This document shows, one piece after another, positions 1-8,645 of a DNA stretch of 64,000 nucleotides. The notes below the pieces were generated by a model. It saw nothing but the letters and a program-made list of their open reading frames with translations. It did no database searches and was not told the DNA's origin. Position 1 is the stretch's first letter. Each line of letters begins with the position of its first letter. The position numbers and the translations under genes were made by a program. This stretch comes from Planctomycetota bacterium (GTDB taxonomy: Bacteria > Planctomycetota > UBA1135 > UBA2386), in assembly GCA_021776805.1 (NCBI GenBank), contig JAJFFD010000054.1:21133-85132 (forward strand), read 5' to 3'.

Positions 1-419
1 CGAGCCTGGAAGACATCCCGATTCGGGAGATTCGCGGCAAGTTGGCCTGCTATCTCTGCGATACCCGGCTGGTCGACACTCTGCGCAGGAGTTGCCGGCG
101 TGTAGGGCTGGAGCTCGATCGTCATCCGACCTGCGAAGTGCCCAATCCTGCCGCTCACCAGAAAGACGTGGTGGTTTTGGACATTCCTATCGGCGAAGAA
201 CGGCGCTTTGAGTGGTGTAAGCGAATCAAGGAGTACGACCCTACGGTGATGGTCGTCGTCTTGATTCATCATCCTTCGAAGAAGCGCGTTCTACAGGGCT
301 TCATGACCAAGGCGGACGTCATCCTTGGCTGGCCAGTCGAAGAAACCGTGCTCTCTGCCAAGCTGAATTATCTTCTGGACCCGCCTCAGCCAGACGAGGC
401 TGATCTGGACGAAGATTGA
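1..419 (+). CDS. Degenerate receiver-like protein, 5' end outside window
   Basis: The frame is open to the window edge (first complete codon at position 3), so the gene probably begins upstream. The internal TTG at 42 is a possible but less likely start. The visible part resembles a response-regulator receiver domain: alternating beta/alpha pattern, a candidate phospho-acceptor Asp in VVVLDIPIG, and a following strand VMVVVLIHH. The conserved Lys normally found before the last strand-helix step (xKP) is replaced by GWPVEE, so normal phosphorylation chemistry is doubtful. It ends in an acidic tail (PDEADLDED). Its 3' end overlaps by 34 bases the end of a convergent gene encoding a histidine-kinase dimerisation-like peptide. 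A signalling role next to flagellar genes is inferred from position only. Confidence 0.6.
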   Translation, partial: SLEDIPIREIRGKLACYLCDTRLVDTLRRSCRRVGLELDRHPTCEVPNPAAHQKDVVVLDIPIGEERRFEWCKRIKEYDPTVMVVVLIHHPSKKRVLQGFMTKADVILGWPVEETVLSAKLNYLLDPPQPDEADLDED

Positions 420-643
420 TCCGATTGCCGACGGATTTGGGCGACTTCTGTAAGCGCCTTCTCCCCACTCGCCGCGATCACTCCTAGAGCCTGTTCGTAG
501 GCATCCTTGGTCGCGGTCAACCTGGCTACATCAGCCTGGGTTTGGATGACCGAGAGCAGATTGTTGATCAGATGGATCAACTTGCGCGATTCGGGCTGCT
601 CAGGACTTCGGTCTGCATCGTGCATCGTTGTCGCATGATACAT
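386..643 (-). CDS. Small orphan histidine-kinase DHp-like protein
   Basis: I chose the ATG at 643, giving 85 residues. A longer frame extends to 874 but would run across the fliO start and its promoter. Residues about 22-40 read IHLINNLLSVIQTQADVA, which lines up with the H-D-F-N-N-L-L-x-V-I phospho-acceptor helix of hybrid histidine kinases; the His and both Asn are kept and the Asp is replaced by Leu. A second helix (DAYEQALGVIAASGEKALTE) could complete a two-helix hairpin. There is no ATPase domain and no membrane segment, so it may act as a phosphotransfer or dimerisation module, or may be a non-catalytic remnant. It overlaps the end of the convergent receiver-like gene. Function is inferred from the motif by eye. 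Confidence 0.55.
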   Translation of the reverse strand: MYHATTMHDADRSPEQPESRKLIHLINNLLSVIQTQADVARLTATKDAYEQALGVIAASGEKALTEVAQIRRQSDQSSSRSASSG

Positions 644-716
644 ACGGCGTCCCCTATCGCTGCATCCAATCGGTGAGGGTCTAGCGCAGTCCACAGCATG
701 TTGTGGATTCAGCACT

Positions 717-732
717 TGGCACGAGCATTGCT
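717..732 (+). promoter_or_regulatory. Sigma-54 (RpoN) promoter for the fliO operon
   Basis: TGGCACG-AGCA-TTGCT matches the sigma-54 -24/-12 consensus TGGCACG-N4-TTGC[AT] at every fixed position. The GG doublet is at 718-719 and the GC doublet at 730-731, with the required 12-base offset. Transcription would start near 743, just upstream of the GAGG ribosome-binding site and the fliO ATG at 756. Such promoters need an AAA+ enhancer-binding protein of the FlrC/FleQ/NtrC type; none is encoded in the window. Confidence 0.85.
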
Positions 733-755
733 TTGTGTGGATCGAGGTCGATTCC

Positions 756-1352
756 ATGCAGGCAAAATACAAGTGGCTACTTCTTCCACCGGCGATCGCG
801 CTGATTCTCTTTCTCGGTCCGCTACGCGGGACCACCTCACCAGCGAGCCCTACGCCGACTCCAACTGCCAACACCGCGACTCAGCCCCCGGCAACCGATA
901 CGGGGCAGGTCGGCACAGGGATTCCAACCATGCCCGGCATGGACCAACTGATTTCCACCTTGCTTGGAGTCTTGATCTTGGGATCCGTCGGCCTGGTGGT
1001 CTTCGCTCGAATGAGAAAGCCCAAGACGACTGGAACCAGCACTCTTGTGGAACACCGTCAGAGCATGCGCATCACTCCCAAGCATCATGTGCATGTCCTG
1101 GAATTCGACAATCAGCTCTTCCTGCTGGGCACCTGCGAATCCAACCTGAGCGTCCTCAAGGTCAGCGACTCGTCAGAAAACGAAGCTGACGAGATGGAAA
1201 TCGCCAGGCGTGAGGAGGAAGAAGACGAGGGTGCGGTCCCCAAGGATCTGATCATTCCCCGCCCCCCCGCAAGGAAAGGCAAGCCGAAGCCCGCCCTCGA
1301 CATCGCTCAGTTCAAGAAGCTCCTGGCCAAGGCCAAAGCTGGTCAGCTCTAA
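756..1352 (+). CDS. fliO: Flagellar export apparatus protein FliO
   Basis: FliO is an accessory membrane protein that stabilises FliP during assembly of the flagellar type III export gate. The 198-residue protein starts at ATG 756 behind GAGG (744-747). It has an N-terminal hydrophobic segment (residues 7-20), a Pro/Thr-rich linker, a second membrane segment (LISTLLGVLILGSVGLVVFA) and the short cytoplasmic domain typical of FliO: ITPKHHVHVLEFDNQLFLLG. The charged C-terminal tail (EEEEDEG, then basic) is longer than usual. It is the first gene of the export-gate operon and ends 2 bases before fliP. Sequence conservation of FliO is low, so the call rests on topology, the central motif and synteny. 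Confidence 0.88.
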   Translation: MQAKYKWLLLPPAIALILFLGPLRGTTSPASPTPTPTANTATQPPATDTGQVGTGIPTMPGMDQLISTLLGVLILGSVGLVVFARMRKPKTTGTSTLVEHRQSMRITPKHHVHVLEFDNQLFLLGTCESNLSVLKVSDSSENEADEMEIARREEEEDEGAVPKDLIIPRPPARKGKPKPALDIAQFKKLLAKAKAGQL

Positions 1353-1354
1353 AT

Positions 1355-2167
1355 ATGCTACGCACGGCCCTAGTTAGCATGATCTTCCTGCTCTGTGCCA
1401 GCCTGCCGGCGCAGGCACAGGGCGGTTCCGGGATCACCCCTCTTCCTGCACAACTGCAGGGTAGCCCCGCAACAAGTCAGCAGGGCCCCAGTTCCGGATT
1501 CAGTCTGCAAGTCAACACTGGCGACGAAGTCAGCACGCTCAATTCTGCGCTCGAGATCGTGCTGCTCATGACGCTCCTGTCGCTGGCACCAGCGATCGTC
1601 ATGACGATGACTTCGTTTACTCGAATCATCATCGTTCTCTCCTTCTTGAAACGCGCCATGTCCATCCAGGAACTGCCACCTGCGATGGTAGTCACGGGAT
1701 TTGCGGTCTTCATGACGATCTTCGTCATGACACCGGTGGTCACGGATGTCTACGAGCAAGCCTACGAGCCATATGTCGCTGAGGAGATTCCTATCGATGT
1801 CGCCTTGCAGCGCGGTGGCGATCGTCTTGGCGAGTTCATGCTGAAGCAAACCAGGCCAGAAGACATTCAGCTCATCCTGGACATAAGCCATACGGATCGG
1901 CCGCAGACCATGGCGGACACGCCGTTTCACGTGATCGTGCCGTCCTTCATCCTCTCCGAGATCAAGACCGCATTTCAGATGGGTTTCGTTCTCTTCCTAC
2001 CCTTTCTCGCGATCGATCTGGTGATCTCCTCAATCCTAATCTCGATGGGCATGTTCACCCTTCCACCCATCGTCGTGTCGACACCCTTGAAGCTCCTTCT
2101 GTTCATTCTCGTGGATGGTTGGAACTTGGTGGTCGAATCCTTGGCATTCAGCTTCTTCAACGCCTGA
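1355..2167 (+). CDS. fliP: Flagellar export gate protein FliP
   Basis: FliP forms the pentameric core of the flagellar export channel with FliQ and FliR. The 270-residue product has a cleavable signal peptide (about 22 residues, ending near AQAQ) and a Gln/Ser-rich spacer. It then shows the highly conserved FliP blocks: TSFTRIIIVLSFLKRAM, the periplasmic loop, FILSEIKTAFQMGFVLFLPF, and a C-terminal segment FILVDGWNLV. The start lies 2 bases after the fliO stop, so it is co-transcribed and probably translationally coupled. Confidence 0.97.
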   Translation: MLRTALVSMIFLLCASLPAQAQGGSGITPLPAQLQGSPATSQQGPSSGFSLQVNTGDEVSTLNSALEIVLLMTLLSLAPAIVMTMTSFTRIIIVLSFLKRAMSIQELPPAMVVTGFAVFMTIFVMTPVVTDVYEQAYEPYVAEEIPIDVALQRGGDRLGEFMLKQTRPEDIQLILDISHTDRPQTMADTPFHVIVPSFILSEIKTAFQMGFVLFLPFLAIDLVISSILISMGMFTLPPIVVSTPLKLLLFILVDGWNLVVESLAFSFFNA

Positions 2168-2174
2168 GGTCTCA

Positions 2175-2456
2175 ATGGACGAACTTGTAATGATCGACTT
2201 GGGGAAGCAAACCCTGATCACGGCGCTGATGATCGTCGCCCCTGCGCTGCTGGTCGGAATGTTCACCGGTCTTGCGGTGAGCTTGTTTCAGACGATCACT
2301 GCACTGCAGGAGCAGACTCTGAGCATCGTGCCCAAGATGCTGGCAGTTGTTGGCACCCTGCTGCTGCTGATGCCGTGGATTCTCCGCACGCTGTACGAAT
2401 TCGCGCACAGCTTGTTCACCTCACTGCCGAACTACGGGCCCATCACGCCCAGCTAG
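2175..2456 (+). CDS. fliQ: Flagellar export gate protein FliQ
   Basis: A 93-residue, two-helix membrane protein of normal FliQ length. The ATG at 2175 (MDELVMIDLGKQTL) is preferred; an in-frame extension to 2115 would overlap fliP. Conserved FliQ sequence includes LLVGMFTGLAVSLFQTITALQEQTLSIVPKM (read in two parts: VGMFTGLAVSLFQ and ITALQEQTL). FliQ packs around the FliP-FliR core of the export gate. Confidence 0.96.
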   Translation: MDELVMIDLGKQTLITALMIVAPALLVGMFTGLAVSLFQTITALQEQTLSIVPKMLAVVGTLLLLMPWILRTLYEFAHSLFTSLPNYGPITPS

Positions 2457-2466
2457 AACGCAAGCG

Positions 2467-3255
2467 ATGGACCTGAACCTCGTACTTCTGCATGCGCCCC
2501 TGCTGCTGCTGAACCTGATCAGAGTGGCAGCCTTCTTCTTTGCTGCGCCGCTATTCAGTGCGCAGCGGGAGTCGCGGCTGCTCAGGATCATACTTGGTGT
2601 CTCTCTGGGAAGTTTCTTCTGGTGGGTCAACACAGATTGGACCAGCCAGATACTCAATCCCTTGGAGATTCGCGGCCTGCTCGATTTTGCGGCCATGGCA
2701 ATACGCGAAGGAGTGATCGGCCTACTTGCCGGGTTCTCTCTGCGGGCGATCGTCACCGTTCTCTCCGTGGCTGGCGAGATCCTGGCGCATGAAATGGGCT
2801 TCAGCATGTCCAGGGTCCTCAACCCTGTGACCGGAACATCGAGCACGTCCATGGCTCAACTCTTCGAGATCATGGCCTACCTGCTGCTGTTTCAGCTCAA
2901 TCTCCATCACCAGTTCCTGCGCGTCATCGAGTCGACCTTCTCCTTTGTACCCATCGGCCAGGGATTCAATTTCGCCATCGTCTACATGAATCTCCACGAG
3001 ATGCTCCGTGACGCCTTGGAATTCGGCTTGATGTACGCGGCACCGATCTTTGCGGTGATGATTCTTCTTACCGTCACTCTGGTCGTTCTGTCGCGAGCCG
3101 TTCAGAACATCAACTTGATGGAGTTCAGTTTTGGCATGCGCATCCTCCTTGCGCTGGTCGCTTCGATCTACTTCCTCGAGGAAGGCAGCCCCTTTCTCGA
3201 ACGGGTCTTCGTCGAAATCTTTACAGGGGCCCGCCTGCTCTTTGCCGGCGCTTGA
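2467..3255 (+). CDS. fliR: Flagellar export gate protein FliR
   Basis: Polytopic membrane protein of 262 residues, the single FliR subunit that completes the FliP5-FliQ4-FliR1 gate. About six hydrophobic segments are visible; the FliR signature lies in GFSLRAIVTVLSVAGEILAHEMGF and in the later MLRDALEFGLMYAAPIFAVM. It sits 10 bases after fliQ and 3 bases before flhB, in the usual gene order. Confidence 0.95.
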   Translation: MDLNLVLLHAPLLLLNLIRVAAFFFAAPLFSAQRESRLLRIILGVSLGSFFWWVNTDWTSQILNPLEIRGLLDFAAMAIREGVIGLLAGFSLRAIVTVLSVAGEILAHEMGFSMSRVLNPVTGTSSTSMAQLFEIMAYLLLFQLNLHHQFLRVIESTFSFVPIGQGFNFAIVYMNLHEMLRDALEFGLMYAAPIFAVMILLTVTLVVLSRAVQNINLMEFSFGMRILLALVASIYFLEEGSPFLERVFVEIFTGARLLFAGA

Positions 3256-3258
3256 GTC

Positions 3259-4371
3259 ATGAGTCTCTTCAAAGACGACACTGGCAAGACTGAAAAGCCA
3301 ACTCCGACCAAGCTGAACGAGGCCGGCGACAAGGGCACCGTGCCCCTGTCCCGAGAATTCGTCACAGCAGGAACGCTGTTGGTCGTGACCATCGCCCTGA
3401 TGACCACAGGCCACTGGTTGACCGACGCCCTCAAGCAGAGCCTCGAATTCGGACTGACCGTAGACCCGCAGATGCACCCCATTATGGGCATGGCCACTCC
3501 TCGCGATGCCGGTGAAAGCAGCCTGGTGTCTGCCCAACAGCAGCTGCTTCTCAGCTACGGAAACATCGTCTGGCCCTTCCTCTGGATCATCGGCATTGCC
3601 CTAGTGGCAACAATTCTGACGGGCTACGGGCAGATCGGATTCAAGATTCGCAAGGAGGCATTGAAGATCCGCATCGAGAAGTTGAACCCAGTCAACAACC
3701 TCAATCGACTCTTCAGCTTCAGCTCGGTCTTCAAGACCATCATCTCGGCATTGAAGTTGGCCGTCCTTGGAGGAGTCCTCTACATCGTCTTGCAGGGTCG
3801 GATGCCGATCTTTGCGCAGATGTATGAGAACGAGAGCTTCGCCGAGTCTCTCACGATCATGATCGAAACGGCCTTCCTGATCCTCATGTGGATCGCCGTC
3901 ATCGTCCTGTTGATCTCCCTAGCCGATGTCGCTTGGCAGCGCTTCGACCACACCAAGAAACTCATGATGTCAAAGCATGAGGTCGATGACGAACGCAAGC
4001 GCACCGAAGGTGACCCTGCAGTCAAGGCGCGCCTGCGCTCAGCAGCCATACAGATCATGCGCCAGCGCATGATGGAATCGATCCCCAAGGCTGATGTGAT
4101 CATCACCAACCCAACCCACTATTCGGTGGCTTTGCGCTACGACCGCAGCAAGGATCCTGCCCCCCGCGTAGTTGCCAAGGGCTTGGACGATCTCGCCCTC
4201 AAGATTCGTGAGCTCGCGAAGGATAACGATGTCCCCCTGATGGAGGATCCGCCGCTGGCGCGAGCCCTGTATCGGGCGGTGAAGGTGGATCAGGAGATTC
4301 CGGAAAAATTCTACAAGGCAGTGGCAGCGGTGCTCAGCCACGTCTTCAGGCTCAAGGAACAGGTGGCCTGA
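3259..4371 (+). CDS. flhB: Flagellar export switch protein FlhB
   Basis: FlhB controls the switch from rod/hook to filament substrates. The 370-residue protein begins with the typical KTEKPTPTKLNEAGDKG cytoplasmic N-terminus and has four membrane segments. Its cytosolic domain contains the autocleavage motif NPTH at residues 284-287 (TNPTHYSVALRY). The conserved LKIRELAKDNDVPLMEDPPLARALY block follows. The intact NPTH implies normal autoproteolysis and a working FliK-dependent length switch, consistent with fliK further downstream. Confidence 0.97.
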   Translation: MSLFKDDTGKTEKPTPTKLNEAGDKGTVPLSREFVTAGTLLVVTIALMTTGHWLTDALKQSLEFGLTVDPQMHPIMGMATPRDAGESSLVSAQQQLLLSYGNIVWPFLWIIGIALVATILTGYGQIGFKIRKEALKIRIEKLNPVNNLNRLFSFSSVFKTIISALKLAVLGGVLYIVLQGRMPIFAQMYENESFAESLTIMIETAFLILMWIAVIVLLISLADVAWQRFDHTKKLMMSKHEVDDERKRTEGDPAVKARLRSAAIQIMRQRMMESIPKADVIITNPTHYSVALRYDRSKDPAPRVVAKGLDDLALKIRELAKDNDVPLMEDPPLARALYRAVKVDQEIPEKFYKAVAAVLSHVFRLKEQVA

Positions 4372-4374
4372 TCC

Positions 4375-6423
4375 ATGGAAAACGTGCACGCACAAGGCTC
4401 AGCGCGGAACCAGTACCTGGCTCTGCTCTTGATTGCGGTTCTGGCGGTCATGCTGATCCCCATGCCGCCCTTCATTCTGGACGTGCTTCTGACGCTGAAT
4501 ATCACGGTCAGTCTGCTCATCGTGATGACGGTGTTGAACACGTCCAGGCCGATGGACTTCTCCACCTTTCCCAGCATCTTGTTGTTCACGGCGCTCTTCC
4601 GCCTGTCGCTCAACGTCGCCTCGACGCGCCTCATTCTTCTCGAAGGCGAAGCGGGCAACATCATCGAGGCCTTCGGCCGCTTCGTGATCGGCGGCAACTA
4701 CGTCGTCGGTATCATCATCTTCCTGATCCTGGTCATCATTCAGTTCGTGGTCATTACCAAGGGCCAGAATCGGATCAGTGAAGTCACCGCCAGGTTCACC
4801 CTCGATGCACTGCCAGGCAAGCAGATGTCCATCGATGCCGACCTGAACGCTGGCCTGATCAGCAACGACGATGCTCGTGAAAGGCGCGCGGAACTGAATC
4901 GTGAGGCTCAGTTCTATGGGTCCATGGACGGCGCTGGCAAGTTCGTCCGTGGCGATGCTGTCGCAGGCTTGATCATCACGGTCATCAACATCATCGGTGG
5001 CTTGCTGCTAGGTGTATTCGTCAATGGCATGCCGATATCGGAAGCCTTCGATACTTTCACGCGACTCACGGTCGGTGACGGCCTGGTTTCTCAGCTTCCG
5101 GGACTCATAGTCGCTGTCGCAGCAGGCATCCTCACCGCGAAGAGCTCGAGCACAGTCGGTCTCGGCAACGAGATTGGCGATCAACTCTTCACGCGCCCAA
5201 TGGCATTGCGTGCAGTAGCCGGCATTTTGGCATTGATCGCCTTCCTCCCTGGGATGCCCACAATCCCCTTCCTCGGCGCGTCCTTGCTCATGCTGACGCT
5301 GAGTAGCCGACGCCAAGCCAGCAACGCAGCGGAGGCCAAGGCCATCACTGATGAGGCCGCGGCAGAGGCAGCGGCGCCGACAGAGCCCGCTCTCGAGGAC
5401 TTGCTCACGGTGGATCGTCTCTCGATCGAGATTGGCTACCGACTCATTCCACTGGTCGAACCTGGCAAGAACGGTGGATTGCTGGACCACATCCGCGCTC
5501 TGCGTCGGCAGTTCGCCACGAGCATGGGCATCTTGATTCCACCCATTCGAGTCAAAGACAACATCCAGATCGAACCCAACGGCTATCACATCATGCTGAA
5601 CGGGCAGAAGGTAGCTAGCGGAGAGCTGCGTGCCGGCAGCTACCTGGCGATGGACCCAGGAGGCATCGCCGGCGACATCAGTGGCATCGAAACTATCGAG
5701 CCAGCCTTTGGCCTCACCGCCTGGTGGATTTCCCAGAGTGAAAAGGACAAGGCCGAGCTACAGGGCTACACGGTCATCGATGCCCCATCAGTTCTTGTCA
5801 CTCACCTAACTGAGGTGGTTCGCGGCATCGCCGGCGAACTCTTGTCCCGTGATGATGTCAAAGCTCTCGTGGAGAATCTCAAGAAGGTGGCGCCCGCCAT
5901 CATCGAAGAATTGGTGCCAAGTCAACTGACCCTGGGTCAACTGCAGAACGTCCTGAGTCGACTCCTTAAGGAGCGCGTCCCCATTCGGAATCTGCAATCG
6001 ATCCTGCAGTCACTGGCGGATTGCCTGCCAGAGACCAAGGATCCGCGCATCTTGGTTGAGCAAGCCCGTACCGGCATTGCCCGCACCATTATCGAGCCAC
6101 ACCTCGATGACGATGGCACTCTCCACGCAGTCGTCCTCGATCCCACACTGGAGCGCTCCCTCGCGGATGCAGTCGCTGGAAACGACGGCTTCAATAACTT
6201 GCCCGGCGGCTTTCTCGCCAAATTCGTCGACAGCACAGCACAGGCGCTCGCGGCGATGGTTCAAGAGGGTAGGGATCCGGTTCTGATCACCAGATCCGCC
6301 TTACGCCCCTTCCTCGCCGAGGCGGTAGCAAGCGTAATCCCCAACGCCTCGGTGCTGAGCTATCAGGAAACCAGTCCGGCGATCAAGGTAGAGACAACCA
6401 ATCGCGTCACAGTCCCTGCATAA
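4375..6423 (+). CDS. flhA: Flagellar export protein FlhA
   Basis: FlhA is the nonameric export-gate ring that receives chaperone-substrate complexes and couples proton flow to export. At 682 residues it has normal length. The N-terminal half is membrane-embedded, with the conserved LFTALFRLSLNVASTRLIL and the charged FHIPEP loop ARFTLDALPGKQMSIDADLNAG (cited in two parts: ARFTLDALPGKQM, SIDADLNAG). The cytosolic domain starts near residue 345. It lies 3 bases after flhB and 3 bases before flhF. Confidence 0.97.
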   Translation: MENVHAQGSARNQYLALLLIAVLAVMLIPMPPFILDVLLTLNITVSLLIVMTVLNTSRPMDFSTFPSILLFTALFRLSLNVASTRLILLEGEAGNIIEAFGRFVIGGNYVVGIIIFLILVIIQFVVITKGQNRISEVTARFTLDALPGKQMSIDADLNAGLISNDDARERRAELNREAQFYGSMDGAGKFVRGDAVAGLIITVINIIGGLLLGVFVNGMPISEAFDTFTRLTVGDGLVSQLPGLIVAVAAGILTAKSSSTVGLGNEIGDQLFTRPMALRAVAGILALIAFLPGMPTIPFLGASLLMLTLSSRRQASNAAEAKAITDEAAAEAAAPTEPALEDLLTVDRLSIEIGYRLIPLVEPGKNGGLLDHIRALRRQFATSMGILIPPIRVKDNIQIEPNGYHIMLNGQKVASGELRAGSYLAMDPGGIAGDISGIETIEPAFGLTAWWISQSEKDKAELQGYTVIDAPSVLVTHLTEVVRGIAGELLSRDDVKALVENLKKVAPAIIEELVPSQLTLGQLQNVLSRLLKERVPIRNLQSILQSLADCLPETKDPRILVEQARTGIARTIIEPHLDDDGTLHAVVLDPTLERSLADAVAGNDGFNNLPGGFLAKFVDSTAQALAAMVQEGRDPVLITRSALRPFLAEAVASVIPNASVLSYQETSPAIKVETTNRVTVPA

Positions 6424-6426
6424 GTC

Positions 6427-7422
6427 ATGTTGCTCAAGAGAATCAACGGTCGGAGTCTGCAAGAGGCATTGAGCAAGGTCGAAAAGGAATGCGGCAAGAA
6501 CGCACTCCTGATCGAGACTCTCGAGACGAGTCGAGGCGTCACCATCATCGCTGGCCGTCAAGAACAAGTCCTCGCCAAAGCCAAGCGCCACAAGCCAGAG
6601 TCCGGGGCACGGCCGGGAAATTGGACTCGTGGTTTCGCACAACTGGCCGAGGCCGCCTCCGCTTCCGGGCTAAGCAGCACCTTGCTACGCGCTATCGAGA
6701 ACGCCCTCATTGGAACAGGTGTTCACCTTGACCGACCAGGGGATCCGGCGGTCGCTGGGATCAGCGCACGCATCCTCAAGTCACTGATCAAGGCAGAGAC
6801 CCTTGGTGATCCAGCTTATCGCGTCACAGCGTTCATCGGAGCCACCGGGGTAGGCAAGACCACGACTCTGGCCAAGATCGCGGCCGCGGCTGTCAGGGAC
6901 AGGGACGAAACTGCTGCGATCATCACTACCGACACCTACAGAATCGCCGCAGTAGAACAGCTCCGCGCCTTCGCCGACATGCTTGGCGTGCCCTTCGAAG
7001 TTGCCTTTACACCCATGGATCTTCGACGAGCAATCCAACGACACTCGGAAGTGGATCGAATCTACATCGACACATCGGGAAACGGACCCTTCGACCAACA
7101 AGCCATCTACCGACTCAGCGGAACACTGCAAGGCAGCGATCCAGCCACCGTGCTCTGCATGTCAGCGGCTTCACGAAGAGTGGATGCTGATGCGATCTTC
7201 AAGGCCTTCTCGAGCATGCAGATCGACTCCGCGATCATCACCAAGTGGGATGAAACCACCGCCCCTGGTGAAGTCCTCTCGCTCTGCATCGAGCAGGGAA
7301 TGCCCCTGACTCAGATTACGAACGGACAGAGGGTGCCTGAAGACATCCTCCCGGCCTGCCCCCGCGCATTGGCGGAACACATGATCCCACAGGCCAAGAA
7401 AGCCGACGAGGCATCGCAATGA
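6427..7422 (+). CDS. flhF: Flagellar placement GTPase FlhF
   Basis: SRP-type GTPase that sets where and whether a flagellum is built, most often polar. In the 331-residue protein the NG domain shows a P-loop GATGVGKTT (138-146), DTYRIAAVEQLR (169-180), the G3 motif DTSG (215-218) and TKWDE (272-276). The N-terminal B domain is short, so the protein is somewhat smaller than many FlhF. Its stop overlaps the flhG start by 4 bases (ATGA), implying coupled expression of the FlhF/FlhG pair. Confidence 0.93.
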   Translation: MLLKRINGRSLQEALSKVEKECGKNALLIETLETSRGVTIIAGRQEQVLAKAKRHKPESGARPGNWTRGFAQLAEAASASGLSSTLLRAIENALIGTGVHLDRPGDPAVAGISARILKSLIKAETLGDPAYRVTAFIGATGVGKTTTLAKIAAAAVRDRDETAAIITTDTYRIAAVEQLRAFADMLGVPFEVAFTPMDLRRAIQRHSEVDRIYIDTSGNGPFDQQAIYRLSGTLQGSDPATVLCMSAASRRVDADAIFKAFSSMQIDSAIITKWDETTAPGEVLSLCIEQGMPLTQITNGQRVPEDILPACPRALAEHMIPQAKKADEASQ

Positions 7423-8288
7423 GCCATGTACACCAGGCGCAGTCTCTCCTCGAGACCAAGAAGAAAAAGGTCCGTCGAAGATTGACGCCTTGGGTCACCG
7501 TCACCGGTGGCAAGGGTGGTGTCGGCAAGACGCTGATCTCCGTAAACCTGGCAACTCTCACCGCACGCGCAGGTCATCGGACCCTTCTTCTTGACCTCGA
7601 TCCCGGCCTGGCCAATCTCGATGTGCACCTGCGACTCGCCCCGCGATTCACCATCGAAGATCTCGCCGAGGGTCGCTGTGCTCTGGATGAAGCTCTGATA
7701 GATGGACCTTTTGGTATGTCCGTCCTCTGCGGGCAGAGTGGGTCAACGCGACTGGCAGGTGGAGATCTCGAATTCATCGACAAGGTCATGGCAGCCGCGG
7801 AGCGCGCTGCTCGGAAGTTCGATGTTGTGATCTGTGACACTGGCGCAGGGATCGGCCCAAGCGTGATTAGGGCAGCCAAGCGTGCGCACTTGACACTGGC
7901 AGTCACCAACCCGGATCCAGGGTCCATCACCGACACCTACGCTCTCTGCAAGCTGCTCCTTGGCACGAATACCGCCGAACCGCAGCTAGTCGTCAATCGA
8001 GTCCGCAACAGAGAAGATGCCATGCGAGTCGGGGCGAGATTCGCGGCAGTCTGCAAGAAGTTCCTCAACCAGAAAATGCCGCTCATCGGCTGGCTACTCG
8101 CGGATCCGGAGATCGAAAGATCCGTCTCGCTCCAGAAGCCATTCGTGCTCTCAGGCAGTGGTGCGGCAATGGAGGATCTGCAAGCCCTCACGGCCGCGGC
8201 ACTGTCGAATCTTCCCGCAGTCAAGCGCTCCAAGCGGCCCCCTGGGAAAGCTCTTAAGAGCAGGTCCATTCGTCGCAATCTCCGATGA
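7419..8288 (+). CDS. flhG: Flagellar number regulator FlhG (MinD-like ATPase)
   Basis: ParA/MinD-family ATPase (also FleN, YlxH) that opposes FlhF and limits flagellar number. In 289 residues: deviant Walker A GGKGGVGKT (30-38), A' motif DLDPGLANLD (59-68), and Walker B-like CDTGAGIGP, the FlhG-type variant. The N-terminus is strongly basic (KKKKVRRR), and so is the C-terminus. FlhG proteins often carry an N-terminal DQA motif that stimulates FlhF; here HQAQS at residues 5-9 may be its counterpart. Overlaps flhF by 4 bases. Confidence 0.93.
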   Translation: MSHVHQAQSLLETKKKKVRRRLTPWVTVTGGKGGVGKTLISVNLATLTARAGHRTLLLDLDPGLANLDVHLRLAPRFTIEDLAEGRCALDEALIDGPFGMSVLCGQSGSTRLAGGDLEFIDKVMAAAERAARKFDVVICDTGAGIGPSVIRAAKRAHLTLAVTNPDPGSITDTYALCKLLLGTNTAEPQLVVNRVRNREDAMRVGARFAAVCKKFLNQKMPLIGWLLADPEIERSVSLQKPFVLSGSGAAMEDLQALTAAALSNLPAVKRSKRPPGKALKSRSIRRNLR

Positions 8289-8387
8289 AAGCGTAGGTTT
8301 CGGCTCGCTGCACTAAACCCGCTCCGGCCGCACTGACGAAAAGTCAATGGGGATCGCCCCCGGCAGGCAAGAGGAACGAATCGGCTA

Positions 8388-8645
8388 ATGGGAGTCGCGA
8401 GTAAGGAAATCACGCGGAGTAGCAGCGCCTATCTGGTGTGCATCATCTTCGCCCTGACCTTCCTGATCACCAGCATCTTTGGTGGTAGCCCCCTCGCAGC
8501 TGTTATCCGCGGCAGCATAGTCGCAGTTCTCGCCTACGTCACGCTGCCCTTTCTCATCCACCCAGTCGTCTCCGTCGTCTTGGACGCCATGGCTCGAGAT
8601 CAATCTCAGGAGCAGCCAGAGACCAAGGAGGAGAAGGCTAAATGA
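8388..8645 (+). CDS. Small two-helix membrane protein in flagellar operon
   Basis: Not recognised. The 85-residue product has two hydrophobic stretches (about residues 14-33 and 37-60) and a charged C-terminal tail (DQSQEQPETKEEKAK) that would lie in the cytoplasm if both termini are inside. It is preceded by a GAGGAA-like ribosome-binding site. Its stop codon overlaps the fliA ATG (ATGA), so it is translated in tandem with sigma-28. The position between flhG and fliA suggests a flagellar role, but nothing in the sequence defines one. Confidence 0.7.
   Translation: MGVASKEITRSSSAYLVCIIFALTFLITSIFGGSPLAAVIRGSIVAVLAYVTLPFLIHPVVSVVLDAMARDQSQEQPETKEEKAK

Noticed and set aside
698..1189. 163-residue frame overlapping fliO
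   Set aside because: Out of frame with fliO, low-complexity composition, no recognisable motif, while FliO has topology and synteny in its favour.
7961..7975. TGGCACG-N4-CCGC inside flhG as a third sigma-54 promoter
   Set aside because: The -12 TTGC is not kept, and there is no operon break or start nearby.
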